From assembly GCA_019009955.1 (NCBI GenBank), contig CM032229.1, positions 145,299,501 through 145,363,500 on the forward strand: a stretch of DNA of 64,000 bases, given 5' to 3'. This document shows, in pieces, positions 33,031 to 45,788 of this stretch. This DNA is from Riptortus pedestris. Lineage: Eukaryota; Arthropoda; Insecta; Hemiptera; Alydidae. The translations under genes and the position numbers were made by a program. The first letter of the stretch is position 1. The number at the start of each line of letters is the position of its first letter. The notes beneath the pieces are model-generated. The model worked only from the letters and a program-made list of their open reading frames with translations. It was not told where the DNA came from and did not search any database.

Positions 33031-33260
33031 AATTCATATTTATACCTCAGTTGGTTGTAGACTAATTGTGATTTCATGACACTGGTAACCCTAGCATAGC
33101 GAGTTCGATTCCCGCCTGGGCAAATAGGAATTTATTTAGTGACGAAATTCATTAAATAAAATCCTTAGTCCCAGAAAAGGCTAGAAAAAGCTGGTAACCT
33201 GTAGATAACCCGTCCCAATTAGCCATAGTTGCATAAAGTGGACGTTAATTAATAAATAAA
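33031..33260 (+). repeat. tRNA-derived SINE with target duplication
   Basis: Body and tail match the SINE at 19977-20200: box B GTTCGATTCCCG, 'ttatttagtgacgaaattcattaaataaaatcc', 'ctgtagataacccgtcccaatt', tail 'ttaattaataaataaa'. The direct repeat ACCTCTTTCA at 33021-33030 and 33261-33270 defines the insertion. The first about 60 bp differ from the other heads and box A is not clear, so this is a diverged or recombined head. Confidence 0.85.
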
Positions 33261-33270
33261 ACCTCTTTCA

Positions 33271-36200
33271 TGCATACAATTTATATAGCTTAGCAACAGT
33301 TTGAATGAATCACTACCTAACAACTAGAGTCTTTTTAATTTTCATATGATCTCTGTAACTTCAAAAAGTAACTGGTGTGATTAAAGTAAAAAAGACCCAA
33401 AATATTTTCCTAGAGCAACTGGGCCAGTAGCCTTACATATGTCGTACGGACAAGATTACCAACAATCCTCCTTACTCATTCGTTAGGCTTGGGATGTCAT
33501 ATTTGGAAAGTCGTCTTACAGAGAAATGTTGTTTGTATGGGTCAGAAGTCGTACCTTTAGTTCTATTGATATTGTATAAGACTAGATGTCCAAGAGACCC
33601 AGATTCGGCTCCCAAATAATAAAGTAATTAATTATCAAATAATTGCGGTTATGTCTTTCATTGCTTGAATATATAACACCTTTAAGTGAACCGTTTAATT
33701 TTCAACTAATTAAGCGATTAATACTGATCCACTTTCTTTAACACTAAATGAATAACTGATTAGTTATTCCAAATGAGCAAACATTAGACACACACTAAAC
33801 ACCTTTTAAGTTAGAACAATTTAAAAAAGGTAAAACGAAAATAAATGAAAATATACTCTTTGGATCATAAAATAATTTTAAAAGAATTTAAAAATTTTGT
33901 TCAACCTTTTTTTCGTGTACTATAATCTTAATTAAATGAAGTGTATTTATTTCCATTAAGTAAATGTTACATACAATAAAATAACATGTCAAATATTTTT
34001 AGTTTTCAATAGCAAATTTACGAATACCAAGCCAATTAATTCTATTACATAATATTAAATAGTAAACGTACATAATACATTCGTTATAAAACCTTCTGAG
34101 AACCAATGAAATCTGTCAATTAAATAATTATATATAAAAAAATAATTTTGTAAACATCGTGCATTCTCAATTTATTGATACGCTTTTTAATTAGTCTTAG
34201 ATTTATTAAAAGATATGCTTTATGAATGATGAGAAACTTGTTTCCTCCTTAATTAAAGATAGATATACTTGAACATAAATTATTTTTTGGTTGATTCTTA
34301 TGACAAATATGGCGTAGTTTCATTTAATAATTCAGCATTTTTGACGTAAGTTCTTCTGTTCAGAAGATAGCAGCCTGCGCGTTTATGTTATCAACTTTAC
34401 TGTGAATCAGGGTTCGTGACAAAGTATTTCTCCTCCGAGCATTGAAAGACTCGTCTCACCAAGTTTACCTAAAAACGCCTTCTTATCATCACTCCAACGC
34501 TTGTCCTGCCTGCCTCGGGTCCTTTTCCTTCCATGATGCGTTCACTCAGCAGCTGACCTCACCCATCTCTCACCACTAACTCCAATCTCTAGCGCCAGGC
34601 CGTGTTCCCTTGAGCGTTCTTACTTTCTGCACAGAATTATAAAGTACATTGTCTTTCCTTTTACAATTGCAGTTTCATACTCCAACTCCGTAATTGCAGA
34701 TTTCCTTGCTCTGTTTCTGCATAAGGCGGCAACAATAAGTGCCTGCTCGAAGAATACTGAAATCATAAACCTGTATTCCATAACAATACTTTTGCCGATA
34801 CAAGTCCACCTATAACCTCTCCATCAGGCCAACAACTTCTCAGACTTGCGTCTCCTACGAGATAATTTTAAAATTGCTTTAACATACTTCTGCTAGCTCT
34901 TGGAAATAATGGTGGGTGTCTTATCTCACTTCCCTACTCATTCCTGGTGCTTTAACTCAGACACCCAAATCACAGTAGGCCATGTAATAACGCCCGCTTC
35001 CAATTTCCTACTATTATGTATGATAACTTCAATTGTAAATATTTTCTAATATTTACTTCTTAAAATTTTCCAAACTTATTGCCCTTTTTAATAGCTTCAA
35101 TAATTAGATCAACAATTTTCCGTATCACTTTGTAAATTGATTAATCGACTTAAGATTACCTCAATTGAGTGATGAAGAAATAATCAGCAATCAACTTACC
35201 TGAAACAAAAAAAGAAGAATATTAATGTTAAAATAGTACAGGGTTAGCAAAAACCAATTTTAATGGCTTATTATTTCTATATTAATATTTTGTGAGAATC
35301 AATGCCACTATATATATAAACATAATTTGTCACAATGATAATAAAATGAAAAATAATAAAACCTGTAATTTAAAACAGAAATAGGCGATTACTAGTGAAT
35401 ATTATAGACTATTTAATAGATCATTATTTTAGATTATATGTACTGTTAATTAAATAGATATCCACTTATTTTTTTACACAGAAAATTGAATAGTTTGCAA
35501 CACGTTATTAATTAAGCCCAAATATACATCGCTCAAGCATTTTACATACGATGCACATAAGAAAAATAACACTTTTACAGTTGGATAAATAATTCTGATT
35601 TAGTGGCAAATACTTGACCGATTTATTTAGTTCATGATTCCTAAATGCATGCGATTTCCCCCTGTAAAGGTTATTAATAAAATGAATAAAAAAGAATAAA
35701 TAATAATTGAGTTTAGGGACGATACGTTTACCACCATTAAATAAAAGGGAAAAAAATAATTAAAATTACTAGTCAATTTTGCAATTAGCTGCGATAAACA
35801 GGCAAGTTATATATTTACATGTTCATATGATTTAGATAGTTTACTATGGCTTCTATGTTAGAGATATTGGTAGAATACCAACTAGTGACAGTAGCTGAAA
35901 TGGTCTTTGTAAGTAGTTATATCCCTTGCATTGGTTTATAAGTGTTTTATACAGTGTTCAGGGACAAATGTTCCTGTTTATTTCGTAATTTTTTATTTTT
36001 TCATAGCTATTCTAGTAACCAGATGTGAATATCCGGTAGATAGATATTTCTTCTCCACGTACATGAGTTTAGTGAGTAGTATGCAGTTAATTGAGTAATT
36101 AGATAAAACAGTTCTTATTTATATAAGCTGGTCATCAACAAACTTAATGTAATTTATGATTTTAGAATTACTAAACTTAGTAATCGCATAGCTTTAGTAA

Positions 36201-36404
36201 TCTTTATGATGTCTTTATTGGAATACAAAGAAACATTAATCAAGAAAGAACGCATGTAGATTGGATTTCGTTGTAAATGTAGGAAACCTGTTGACGAAAA
36301 CTGTAAGGATGAGCTTTTATAAACATTCATGCATACAGTTCACGAAAAGAGTGCCATCATTTTATTTTGATTTAATTCTTTATTAGCAACTTTCTTAACT
36401 GACT
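33271..36404. other. long repeat-poor AT-rich stretch
   Basis: More than 3 kb without family H, P or SINE sequence, the longest such gap here. A C- and T-richer block at about 34420-34990 differs in composition, but neither strand has a domain-bearing open frame. It could hold introns or regulatory DNA of a gene outside the window. Confidence 0.4.

Positions 36405-36450
<46 letters not shown>
36405..36450. repeat. (TA)n microsatellite
   Basis: TA tract interrupted once by AA, without H flanks. Confidence 0.8.
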
Positions 36451-36710
36451 ATTATCATAAGATGATAGTTTAGTCCAGAGCATAATTATAGTTTTTTTTT
36501 TTACTATTTATTTGAAATCCAGGTAAAAGTTACAATTCCTTTTCCTTTCCTTATACGAATCCATTTCAATGCTTAGATCCTGTAATCACTTGAATAAATA
36601 TTTGTGTATCATACCTAACTTACTTTTGCCAAGGGGGGGGGGGGCACATTGATTTGATATTCAAAATCTTGGGCAGCTGATAGCCCTGCTTTTTATGTTT
36701 ATCTACAATT

Positions 36711-36831
36711 TTTAGCAGATTTCCCTTAGGGGAAATCAGCTATTCAGGTCGTACTCATGACGCGAGTTTCGAAAAATTTCTTCAAATGCCCATCGATCCT
36801 ACCCAGGAGATGACGAAAATGAGGCCCGTTC

Positions 36832-36897
<66 letters not shown>

Positions 36898-37384
36898 TTG
36901 TCTGTTAACGCTCTAGCGGTCGTAATTTTTGTTTGGTCGTTACCAAACTCGGGATTTAATCGTTCTATATAAAAAGGAAGATCAAGTTCGTTAATGGCTG
37001 AAATCGGACCAGTGGGAGGGAGGGTTTAGAGGGGGATTTTTGAAAATTCAAAATATCTCCGTTATTATGCGTCGGATCGAAAAATTGTATAGAATTAATC
37101 TTATTGTAAATTACATTTACTATAAATATTGCATATATACATTTATTCTGTATCTTGAATACTAACCGAGATATTTGCATTTGTATTGTTTGTGTGATCG
37201 GCAGGACTCCCCCATGTTCCGGACTTTCCGCCGAGAGCTCTGGTGGCCGTTTCCGGAACTATTCGTCCCTCGTGAATAGGTTTAGAGATCCCTTCCTACT
37301 ACAGCTGTTTTTGGGCAGATTTCTCTATTGTAAAACTTCACGTGGGAAATCTGCTTAGTTTACGCAGCCCCTGCTTGACGGACT
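36711..37384 (-). mobile_element. family H element, full length (best reference copy)
   Basis: Minus-oriented with both ends intact. The 3' palindrome (TTTAGCAGATTTCCC, TTAG, GGGAAATCAG) is at 36711-36740. Then come 'ggtcgtactcatgacgcg', 'ggagatgacgaaaatgaggc', (TA)n (36838-36895), 'gttaacgctctagcggtcg', a G-quadruplex-type tract (37014-37036) and 'attgtatagaattaatcttattg'. 'ctaaccgagatatttgcat', GCAGATTTCTCTATTG and CACGTGGGAAATCTGC follow, and the 5' end is TTACGCAG, CCC, CTGC, TTGACGGACT. Confidence 0.78.
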
Positions 37385-38404
37385 TTTTTATTATTCCTAA
37401 TTATTCATACTGAAGGCATTGTTCTAAATTCGAAATCGCTACTTATCAATATTTTGTTAAATATTTTGAATACTTTAACTTTACTGCAATGAAATAATGA
37501 CCTAATTTGAGAAAGTATAGATCCTCTTCATAGTTCAATCTTCGTTATACAAGAGCTATTTATATTTTTCACAACGGCATTTTGTTTAAGACTCACTGTT
37601 ACCTTTAATATTTTGGTAATATGATAATCGTTAAATTAAGAAAGCCACATCGGTCTTTATGGTTAATTTCGGTATCTCGATTAGTGTTTTTTAGACAAGA
37701 AATCACATTTCTTTAAAATGAAACACTTTCGGATAATCCTCAACCTTTCTTCTCTGAGGTAAACGCAATTAACTTGTGCAATTTTCCTCAGAACTCAATC
37801 AATACATTAGATGGGGTGTTGTTATGAGACTTTGGAGAGGTTTCATGAGTTGTTCTTTTTCTTTCTTTCTCAAGACCATTATTTTTGAGGAAGCTAAACA
37901 ACAGAACATTGTAAGAAAAATAGTATTTGAACTACTTCTAAATTGGTAGCTACATTGTTTTCAATTATGGCTCTTGGTTTGCTTTGTGACGTACGTTCTA
38001 TGCCATTATACCGTAGATTGACCACATAACTTAACAACAATCCAATACTAAGTAAGAACAGCTAATTTCTTGAAATTTTGGAAAACTCCATATAAATGAC
38101 TAAACAGGAATGATGTCAAAACTGAAGTCAATTTGATCATTAATTGCAAAGATTACGCCCTTCAGATTGAGGAAAAACTTCGGCCGAAGGATGTATTCTA
38201 GATAGCTATTTGAAATTTTCCCCAGTTTTAATGAAGGCTTTTATCCAATTCTATTCGCTCAGGTAGAGGCGCTGATTTTTTGTTGTCTGTTTTGATAATC
38301 TAAAGATCCGAGAACAATTAATCTGATATCTCACGGAAGTAACGTGTCAGAAATTGAAAAGCATCATTTCTCTTAAATCCTTATGTACAGTACATGTTTT
38401 ATTT
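37385..38404. other. unassigned sequence
   Basis: No recognised gene or repeat. Confidence 0.4.
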
Positions 38405-38935
38405 AGCAACCGATTTCCGTTATAGGAAATGAGCTATTGTGGTTGTACACGCCATTTTCGAAAAAAAAATCCTCAAACGTCCACCGACATATATAAATAT
38501 CTTATAACACTCTAGTGGTCGCAATTTTAGTTTGTTCGATACTAAACTCCATATTTAAACGTTTTATGTAAAATAAAGATCAAGTTAGTTAATGACTGAA
38601 ATCGGACCATTGGGAGCGGGGGATAATATCAAAAATTGCAAATATCTCTGTTATTAAAAGTCGAATTGAAAAATTCTATAGAACCAATCATATTTCAAAT
38701 TAAATTTTCTACAAATGTTTTTTCAATATGTACATTTTCGTTATCGTGAATATTAACCGAGAAATTTGGATTTTATAGTTTTTTCCTCCTACTTATGTCG
38801 TGTTAAGAATAAGCTGTTACATCATCAACCACTTCATTCCAAGTTTAAATTCTAAATATGGTTTTGATTGAATTTTTACTTAGTTGAGATACATGCTAAT
38901 ACGTAATGTGATGACGTCCTCAATTAAAATTGTAT
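38405..38935 (-). repeat. family H element, diverged
   Basis: Minus-oriented. A degraded hairpin ('gatttccgttataggaaatgagctattgtgg'), a short TA stretch (38491-38499) and 'aacactctagtggtcgcaatttt' come first. Then 'aaagatcaagttagttaatgactgaaatcggacc', a G-rich tract and 'gaatattaaccgagaaatttgg'. The 5' terminus was not found. Confidence 0.6.
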
Positions 38936-38953
38936 ATATTGTATACTTATATA

Positions 38954-39576
38954 CACTGACAGGCAAAAAATTCCACCCACTTGATTTTTTCATGTTTTTA
39001 TCTAATAATATTTCTGCTTTGGATTGGTATATTGTTTTTAATGAATAAATAGGTAATCTTTTTATTTGTTTTCAAATAGGAATGTCAATATAGAGGATAG
39101 TAACCATTAATCCCTAATTCAATGAAATGACTCTAGACTCCAATGTTTACTTTCTATGGAATAAAAATGTTTATTCAGTATCATTAGTTCAGTGCCGTTT
39201 CTTGCTGCAAATTTCTTAATCTCCGGCTTTTAAGTTTTTCAAAATTAAGTTTAAAATTGCCTCTTTAAAGTATGCCGAGGCGTCTTCAAGAAGTAATAAG
39301 GGCAAGAGGAGGAAACACGCGCTACTAAACGATGATCTCATTAATTTTTTCTGGAATAACAATGGTTCGTTTTTCAATTTTTTTTTTTTTTTCAAAATTT
39401 TCTTAGCCAATCACATTTTGATTTTAATTGTAAACACACATTTAATAATTGATAAAATGCTATTAAAGGTAAAAAAGATTATAAAATTTAATAAATACTA
39501 AGTATTATCTACAAAAACCATGTATTATATACAAATAAAACTTTTTTTACAAGTGGGTGGAATTTTTTGCCTGTCA

Positions 39577-39579
<3 letters not shown>
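38954..39579. mobile_element. Tc1/mariner-like MITE
   Basis: Inverted ends ACTGACAGGCAAAAAATTCC, then ACCCACTT, and the matching complement (39551-39578) give about 28-bp terminal repeats, with TA bordering both ends. The roughly 570 bp interior has no transposase. The minus-strand open frame at 39216-39410 is Lys/Leu-rich low-complexity sequence. The right end abuts a long (TA)n, so the right-hand TA is not informative by itself. Confidence 0.75.
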
Positions 39580-39641
<62 letters not shown>

Positions 39642-39685
39642 TATATGTATGTATATACATATATATGTATATATACATATATAAT
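39579..39685. repeat. (TA)n and (ATGTATATAC)-type microsatellite
   Basis: About 55 bp of pure TA, then interrupted TA/CATA/TGTA repeats. Its adjacency to the MITE suggests insertion at the edge of a TA tract or expansion after insertion. Confidence 0.85.
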
Positions 39686-40925
39686 TTTTTTCAATTAAAT
39701 TTTATTTCCCCATTATATGCCTTGATTGCGGTTTAAATACACATTGAGCACTTTTAGGGGGTCTATGTCAATTTTAATAAAATCTTTATTATTTTATTAT
39801 CCTAATTATATTTTATATATTTTACTCTTATTTATTTTTTCCCTGTGTGAGTTATGTTTATTGAATAACAATACTTGTGGTTATTATACTACTTAATGAT
39901 ACTATGATTTTGGTAGAAGCGTGTAATGAAAAGTTGACTTTAGTGCCTGACGTTTGTTGACTTAATAGATTTATCGTCATGATTGAATTCTGCTTCTTCT
40001 TCTTAAAAAAAAGAGTTTTTCTAAAAAGTTTATTACATTATTTTTTTTTTAATTTATACTAATATGTAAAACATTGTTGTCATACAATGGCTGAACGGAA
40101 GTGATTTCCACCCTTACTAGATTGCCACAAAGTGGCGTAATCTTATATTCTATTTCATGATTTTCCCTTTGCAAGAACCATCATAAGTATCGAAGAGTTA
40201 AAACTTAAACTGGAAATTATGGTATCCAAATAAATCCAAGAATAGCACTATTTCTGCCAGGAAAATCTGCTAAATGAGCCAACTCTGAGTTGCCCGAGCT
40301 AACAGGATTCAGTACTCCATATCACCTTGAAAGTTTTATTTGCTCGTTTACAGACTTTGATTCCTCTTCTCTTTGAAACTGGGAATTGCTAATGTTTCGA
40401 GGAAAAGCTGCTTCTCTTCTTGTGAATGTTTAAACGTACTACGCATAGGCTTCAATCGTCCAGAGTACGGTTGCCTTGATCTTTCACGTTGAATCAATAG
40501 CAAAGCAGATCAAAGTTGTACTCCTTTGAAATTAATGTAAACACTATGTGATGTTCCTACCGCATTACTCTCTTGACTTACTAAATACAAACATTACGTT
40601 ACTAACATCGTGTGAGCCGAAAGTTAGTGAAACATTACACTAATCTAATCCTGTATTATAAACTGCACATTAATTTTTTATTGGTCAAAATCAATATCAC
40701 TAATTTATCGGTAATGTGCTTGATTAATAAAATTATCTCTATTAGTTCCTCTTTGTAAATGAATGAACTTTCAATATAAACTAAGGAGATTTCCCACGCG
40801 CTGAAATGAGATATAGATGGCGTCATATCATAGTTTGTAATCTAATTCTTATTAAGGCCCCGATGTAAACAAGACGTGAAATTTTACTTATATGTTCATG
40901 GCCTAATAGTTTCAAGAAATTTAAC
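39686..40925. other. unassigned sequence
   Basis: Mostly unassigned. 40778-40812 resembles the H 5' subterminal block (AACTAAGGAGATTTCCCACG) as an isolated piece. Confidence 0.35.
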
Positions 40926-41600
40926 TCCCTCACGTAGGGTCTGCGTAAACTAAGCAGTTTTCTCACGTTGGTTGTGACACACTATTTATCCTCTGTTCAC
41001 CATATATGTTCTATTTGTAAGTCAAACTCCAATGACTAGATGAGAGGATTTCCTGAAGGATAAGAATGACAACGTATGAATAGTGCCTCTTACCCCTCTC
41101 CCCCATTTCAGGTCCGATTTCATAAATGACTATGAACTTTAGTGTTCAATGAAACGATTGCATATCGAGTATGGCATACATCAAATAAACATTTTCGAAT
41201 TGAGAACATAAAAACTAAATACCTCCATTATTATTCACTGTAGAGAAAAAACTGTATATCAACATTTATAGGTTGTTAAATATTCTATGTAATTGGTTCT
41301 ATAGAGTTTCGGAGTCAAAGTGCATTATCGGAGATATTTAGGATTTTCGAAATACCCCCCTTTGACCCCCCCCCCAATTCGAGCTTGATCTTCAGTTTTG
41401 GGATTAGTAAAAGTCAAACAAAGTGCGGCCACTGAAGCATTAACAGTCACAAAATATAAATGTATTTATTTGATCAGACCTCATTTTTGTCATGAGCAGT
41501 TGCACAAAATAATCCAAATTATTTTGACGAAAATTTCTAACTTTGGTACTGCCCCAATAGTTGGTTTTCCGTAATAGAAACATGCAAGAACCATTAGCAA
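40926..41600 (+). repeat. family H element, diverged
   Basis: 5' end CTCCCTCACGTAGGGTCTGC, then GTAAACTAAGCAGTTTTC; 'ttctatagagtttcg', 'gagatatttaggattttcgaaat' and a C-rich tract (41356-41374); 'ggccactgaagcattaacag' and a shrunken AT core. The 3' end is degraded near 41560-41600. Confidence 0.5.
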
Positions 41601-43674
41601 AATAGTCATTTCCTATCGTTTTCCTTAAAAAAAAAAAAAAATCATTGGTTGCCAGGAAATGAATTTCACAATTGCTAGAGATTTGGATGTGCCCTACTTT
41701 TAAAAATTTATGTAGTTTTGGCTTAAAATGAAGGAAAGTATTTCAGGACATAAGTACGTTAATAAAAGAATATTTAATATATTTTTGATTTTTTCCCCTA
41801 AAAAATTGCATTTTATATGGACAATGTATTGTTCTCCGTGACGGAGTAATTTAGTCCCAGCGATGTGAAAAAAATAGCCTTTAATAAATATTTATTAATT
41901 TATTAATCAAATTTTATACTTCATAACTATATAAATCACAACATTATTCGTTAAGTCCATTATTAAGATTTGCTTTCCTTAGCAGGCCGTTTCTTCGTTG
42001 TTCATAAAGTTGCCCAGCGAGGCTGCAAGAACATAGGCTTAGAATATTTTCTCATCACGAAGTTATTTGAGTCCTGTTTTTTCACAGCCAACACCCTATG
42101 TTTACAAATTATTATATTATTCACAGCACTTTCATACAAACGCCACAAGTGTCAAATTTGAGTACTCAATTTGTTGATACTGCTTTTCTTCATGTATCCA
42201 TATGATGACACTGTCACTTATTGTTTTCAAATTATGTGATTAAAAAGGTATAGCCCTTTTTTAACCCAAATTTTCTGAAATAATTAAATTTGTTATTTAT
42301 ACGATTTCGTATACCTCCTTGTCGGGAAAACTTTCTTACTTATCCCGACTTGGATTTTCGGTCCTGCGTCCATAGGAATGCTAATTTTTGACAACTCTAT
42401 GGTTGTCTTCTTCAACCTGGTCATCGCTACTGTTGTCACAGTCCGGGGGCCAACAGTTTTTATCATGTGTCATAATTCATCCCAGGTTGATGGACATTGC
42501 TACTTGAAGATCAACCATTCGTGCGATTTAATTCGTTTAGTTCTTATTTAAAGTTCAGATGTGGAGAAGAGCTTTTTTTTTTTGATCGTTCAGTGAAATA
42601 TATAGGAAAAGTATTGGTACGTTTTACCACATTTCCTTTGAGGAAAATCGGCTCTTGAGATTGTCGAATCATGATCGAATGATTTTTGAAATTGATTTTT
42701 TGAATCTTCAAATATACTACAAACTATCCTTCAGACATGCGAGTTTTACCTAGTAAGACTGAACATCTCACATTAAATTTTCTTAGGCCTATTTTATTTA
42801 CATACTACATCAATACATACCAATATTTTATTTACATACTATTTATATCAATACATACCAAATATAACTCACTACAACTACAACACAATTAAGAGTCCCC
42901 ATCACATATGCACACAATTTCTAACGGAACATGGACAGACGCGAGATTATTTAACGAGATTTAAAATTCAAGACAATGACAAATGTACTTGCGACTCACA
43001 GACAACACAAACGTTTTTACATATACATAATGACTGTTCAACATTTAATTAAAATGAATAAATTTAATAATGAACATAATTTTAAAAGGAGGTAATTGGC
43101 CAGAAACATCTCATATTATATTTAACAAATATAATAAAGAACTTATAAAGTTTATTTATTTATTTTATTTATCAAAAGTATAGATATGGATGCAGCAAAA
43201 ATACTTTAGAATGTAAAGTTGATTGTGAGAAATGGGAATCATAATTCAATATATTTACCTTACATAGACTCGCAAATTAAGCATCGGTTGAGTTTAACTT
43301 TAATTGATTTGTTTTGGTTTTGTTTTTATTTTATTTATTTATTTTTTCAATTCATTTATTAATTTTATTTGTAATTATCTTACTTATTTTAATACTTTAT
43401 TTTATTTTTTTAATATTATATTTGAGTAGATTGTTGATTTTTATGAAAGCAGTTGACTCGTGCTCACCAAACAGTGATAAGTTAATACAAATCTGAGTTG
43501 GTATTCTGGCAGGTGAAAGTGATGTCTAATGTATGTAGGATGAAAGAATTGGCTACGGTTACACTGTAACAATTTGTGTGCTTGGTCGTATAAATATAAT
43601 TAATTATTGATAGAAATAATGGAGCTAAGGAATTATTACTACCACAATAGAGTAATTACTATTTTTGGGTGTCA
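41601..43674. other. unassigned sequence
   Basis: AT-rich, with a possible minus-oriented H 3' remnant at 42635-42715 ('tttgaggaaaatcggctcttgagattgtcg'). No gene recognised. Confidence 0.35.
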
Positions 43675-43740
43675 ACAGAGCACTGACGATGATGATGAAC
43701 TGCATCGAAAGCGCTCTGTGGTTTTAATAAATTGTTACAG
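43675..43740 (+). repeat. LINE/Penelope-type 3' hairpin motif
   Basis: ACAGAGC and GCGCTCTGT pair around CTGACGATGATGATGAAC and TGCATCGAAA, followed by GGTTTTAATAAATTGTTACA. The layout (CTGA-x-GA, hairpin, CGAAA, AATAAA) parallels 11524-11578. It looks like the 3' end of a retroelement; no ORF remains upstream. Confidence 0.35.
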
Positions 43741-43859
43741 TGGAAGAGTAGCCAATAAATAATGCAATTCGTATCTCTTTAGCAATTTCGGCTAATTCAT
43801 TATTTAAGTAGTTCTATTAATGCATTTTTATACTGAGCTGTCATTGTGTGATTGGACAA

Positions 43860-44080
43860 TTTCAAAAAAAAAAATTGAATTTTAAGATTGAAGTTCAAAG
43901 ATATTTTGAACTTTTTAAAATCCGCTCCTCTAACCCCCCCCCTTCCCTCTAGTCCCATTTCAGCCATTAACGAACTTAATCTGTCTTTTTCCATAAAATG
44001 GTTAAATATCGAGTTTCGTAACGATCAAAGAAAAATTGCGACCGCTAGAGCGTTAACAGACATATATATATATAATATAT
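43860..44080 (+). repeat. family H 5'-side core, left half of a split copy
   Basis: 'gatattttgaactttttaaaatccgc', C-rich tract (43935-43947), 'ccatttcagccattaacgaacttaatctgtctttttc', 'cgagtttcgtaacgatcaaag', 'attgcgaccgctagagcgttaacagac', then a short TA stretch. The matching 3' half is at 45728-45912, beyond a family P insertion. The first 300 bp of H are missing. Confidence 0.6.
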
Positions 44081-44332
44081 ATAATATAACAATAATTATA
44101 ATAACAAACGTCAATAGTTATAACATAGTGCAACAATCAAAAGACATATACTGTAGTAATACAAAACTTAAGACAATGACCAATCCGTTTATAACAAACT
44201 TGAGGTTATACTCAGTACTCCTTATGTAAACAAAGGAACTACAGTGATGCACAATAATTTTTAAATATCTTTAGTCTTGGTAAGTAGAATTAACACAAAC
44301 ACTATCTATTACACTCTAATAACAATGTGCAA

Positions 44333-44334
<2 letters not shown>
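44081..44334. other. unassigned insert between H half and P
   Basis: AT-rich sequence that belongs to neither H nor P; it suggests a second event in the same microsatellite. Confidence 0.35.
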
Positions 44335-44377
<43 letters not shown>

Positions 44378-45724
44378 GTAACCTCTGTCTGTATATTGAT
44401 TTTTTTCGCGAAATTTCACGATAACTTTTCGTTTCACATGTCATAGACACCATAAGTGCATTTCGTGTCTGTTTGTTTGTTTATTTGTTTGTTTGTTACC
44501 TTTTCACGCATAAACGGCTGAATCGAATTTTATGAAACTTGGTATGTATATTACTACTGATCCAACTTAGACTTTAGGCTATATTAATGTCCTCTGAGAC
44601 GAAGAGGGGGTTAAAAGGAAGGCCTGAAATTAAAAATAGCGATATTTCGTTTCCTATTGGTTTTTCGGCAATTATGCAAATAACAAAAGTTGTTTATTTT
44701 CTTATTTAGAGTAACTTTTGTTATATATTCTTTTTTCGTATACCGAATTATAAACGAGATATGCGCTAAAACCTATAGCGGAAGTGAGCAATTTTATTTG
44801 GGACAAAAGACCCAACCGAATTAAATAAAACTTGGTGTGTGTATTAGCACTAACGCCTTCATTATAATAAGCCTTCATTATATTTCTAGGAACGGGCAGG
44901 AGTGGGGGTTGTAGGAGTGGCCTGAATTTAAAAATAGCAGTATTTCGTTTTCTATTCATTTTCGGCAAATATGAACATTACAAAATTTGTTTATTTTGTT
45001 ATTTAGAGTAACTTTTGTTATATACCTTTTGCCGTATACGGAAGTATAAATGAGTTATACGCTAAAAAACATTAACGGGAATCAACAATTATATTTGGTA
45101 CCAAAGACTCAACCGAACTAAACGAAATTCCGTATGTGAATTAACACTAACGCCTTCTTTATAATAAGCCATACTAACATTTATAGGGACGGGCAGGAGT
45201 GAGGGTTATAAGGGAGACCTGAAATTAAAAATAGTAATATTTCGTTTCCTATTGGCGTTTCGGCAAATATGCACATAATAAAAGTTGTTTATTTTGTTAT
45301 TTGGAGTAACTTTTATTATATACACTTTTGTTGTATACCGAATTATAAACGAGATATACGCTAAAACCTAAAGCGGAAGTGAACATTTTTAGTTGACACA
45401 AAAGACTCAACCGAACTAAATAAAACTCGGTATGTGTATTAGCACTAACACCTTCCTTATAATAAGCCATACTAATATTACTAGGGAAGGCCAGGAGTGG
45501 GGGTTATAAGGGAGGAGTGAAATTAAAAATAGTGATATTTCGTTTCCAATTGGGGTTTTGGCCAATATGCACATAACAAAAGTTATTTATTTTGTTATTT
45601 AGAGAAATTTGCTCAACAATGCTTTTCAATATGAACTACTAGGTACCTCACCGGGAAAAATTAATTCAAATGTATGTTAATAGTTTGTCCTTAATAATTC
45701 AAATCTATTCTAAATACAACAACA

Positions 45725-45727
<3 letters not shown>
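44335..45727 (-). mobile_element. family P element, 5' truncated, in the H microsatellite
   Basis: Minus-oriented. The tail is a (TA)n (44335-44372) followed by 'aaaattgtaacctctgtctgtatattg' and a (GTTT)n-like stretch (44467-44499), the complement of the P 3' end. Four internal units follow at about 44605, 44895, 45190 and 45487 (about 295 bp apart), each with a 'gtgggggttataagggagg' block. The proximal part ends at 'attaaggacaaactattaa' (complement), so about 230 bp of the head is missing. Head truncation with an intact tail is typical of target-primed retroposition. Confidence 0.68.

Positions 45728-45788
<61 letters not shown>

Noticed and set aside
39509..39694. Open frames rich in Tyr/Ile (also at 23195, 26023, 27261, 45670, 61621)
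   Set aside because: They are translations of (TA)n microsatellites, not genes.
43675..43718. Hammerhead ribozyme
   Set aside because: CTGACGA and CGAAA occur, but helix II does not pair at the required positions and the flanks pair with each other.
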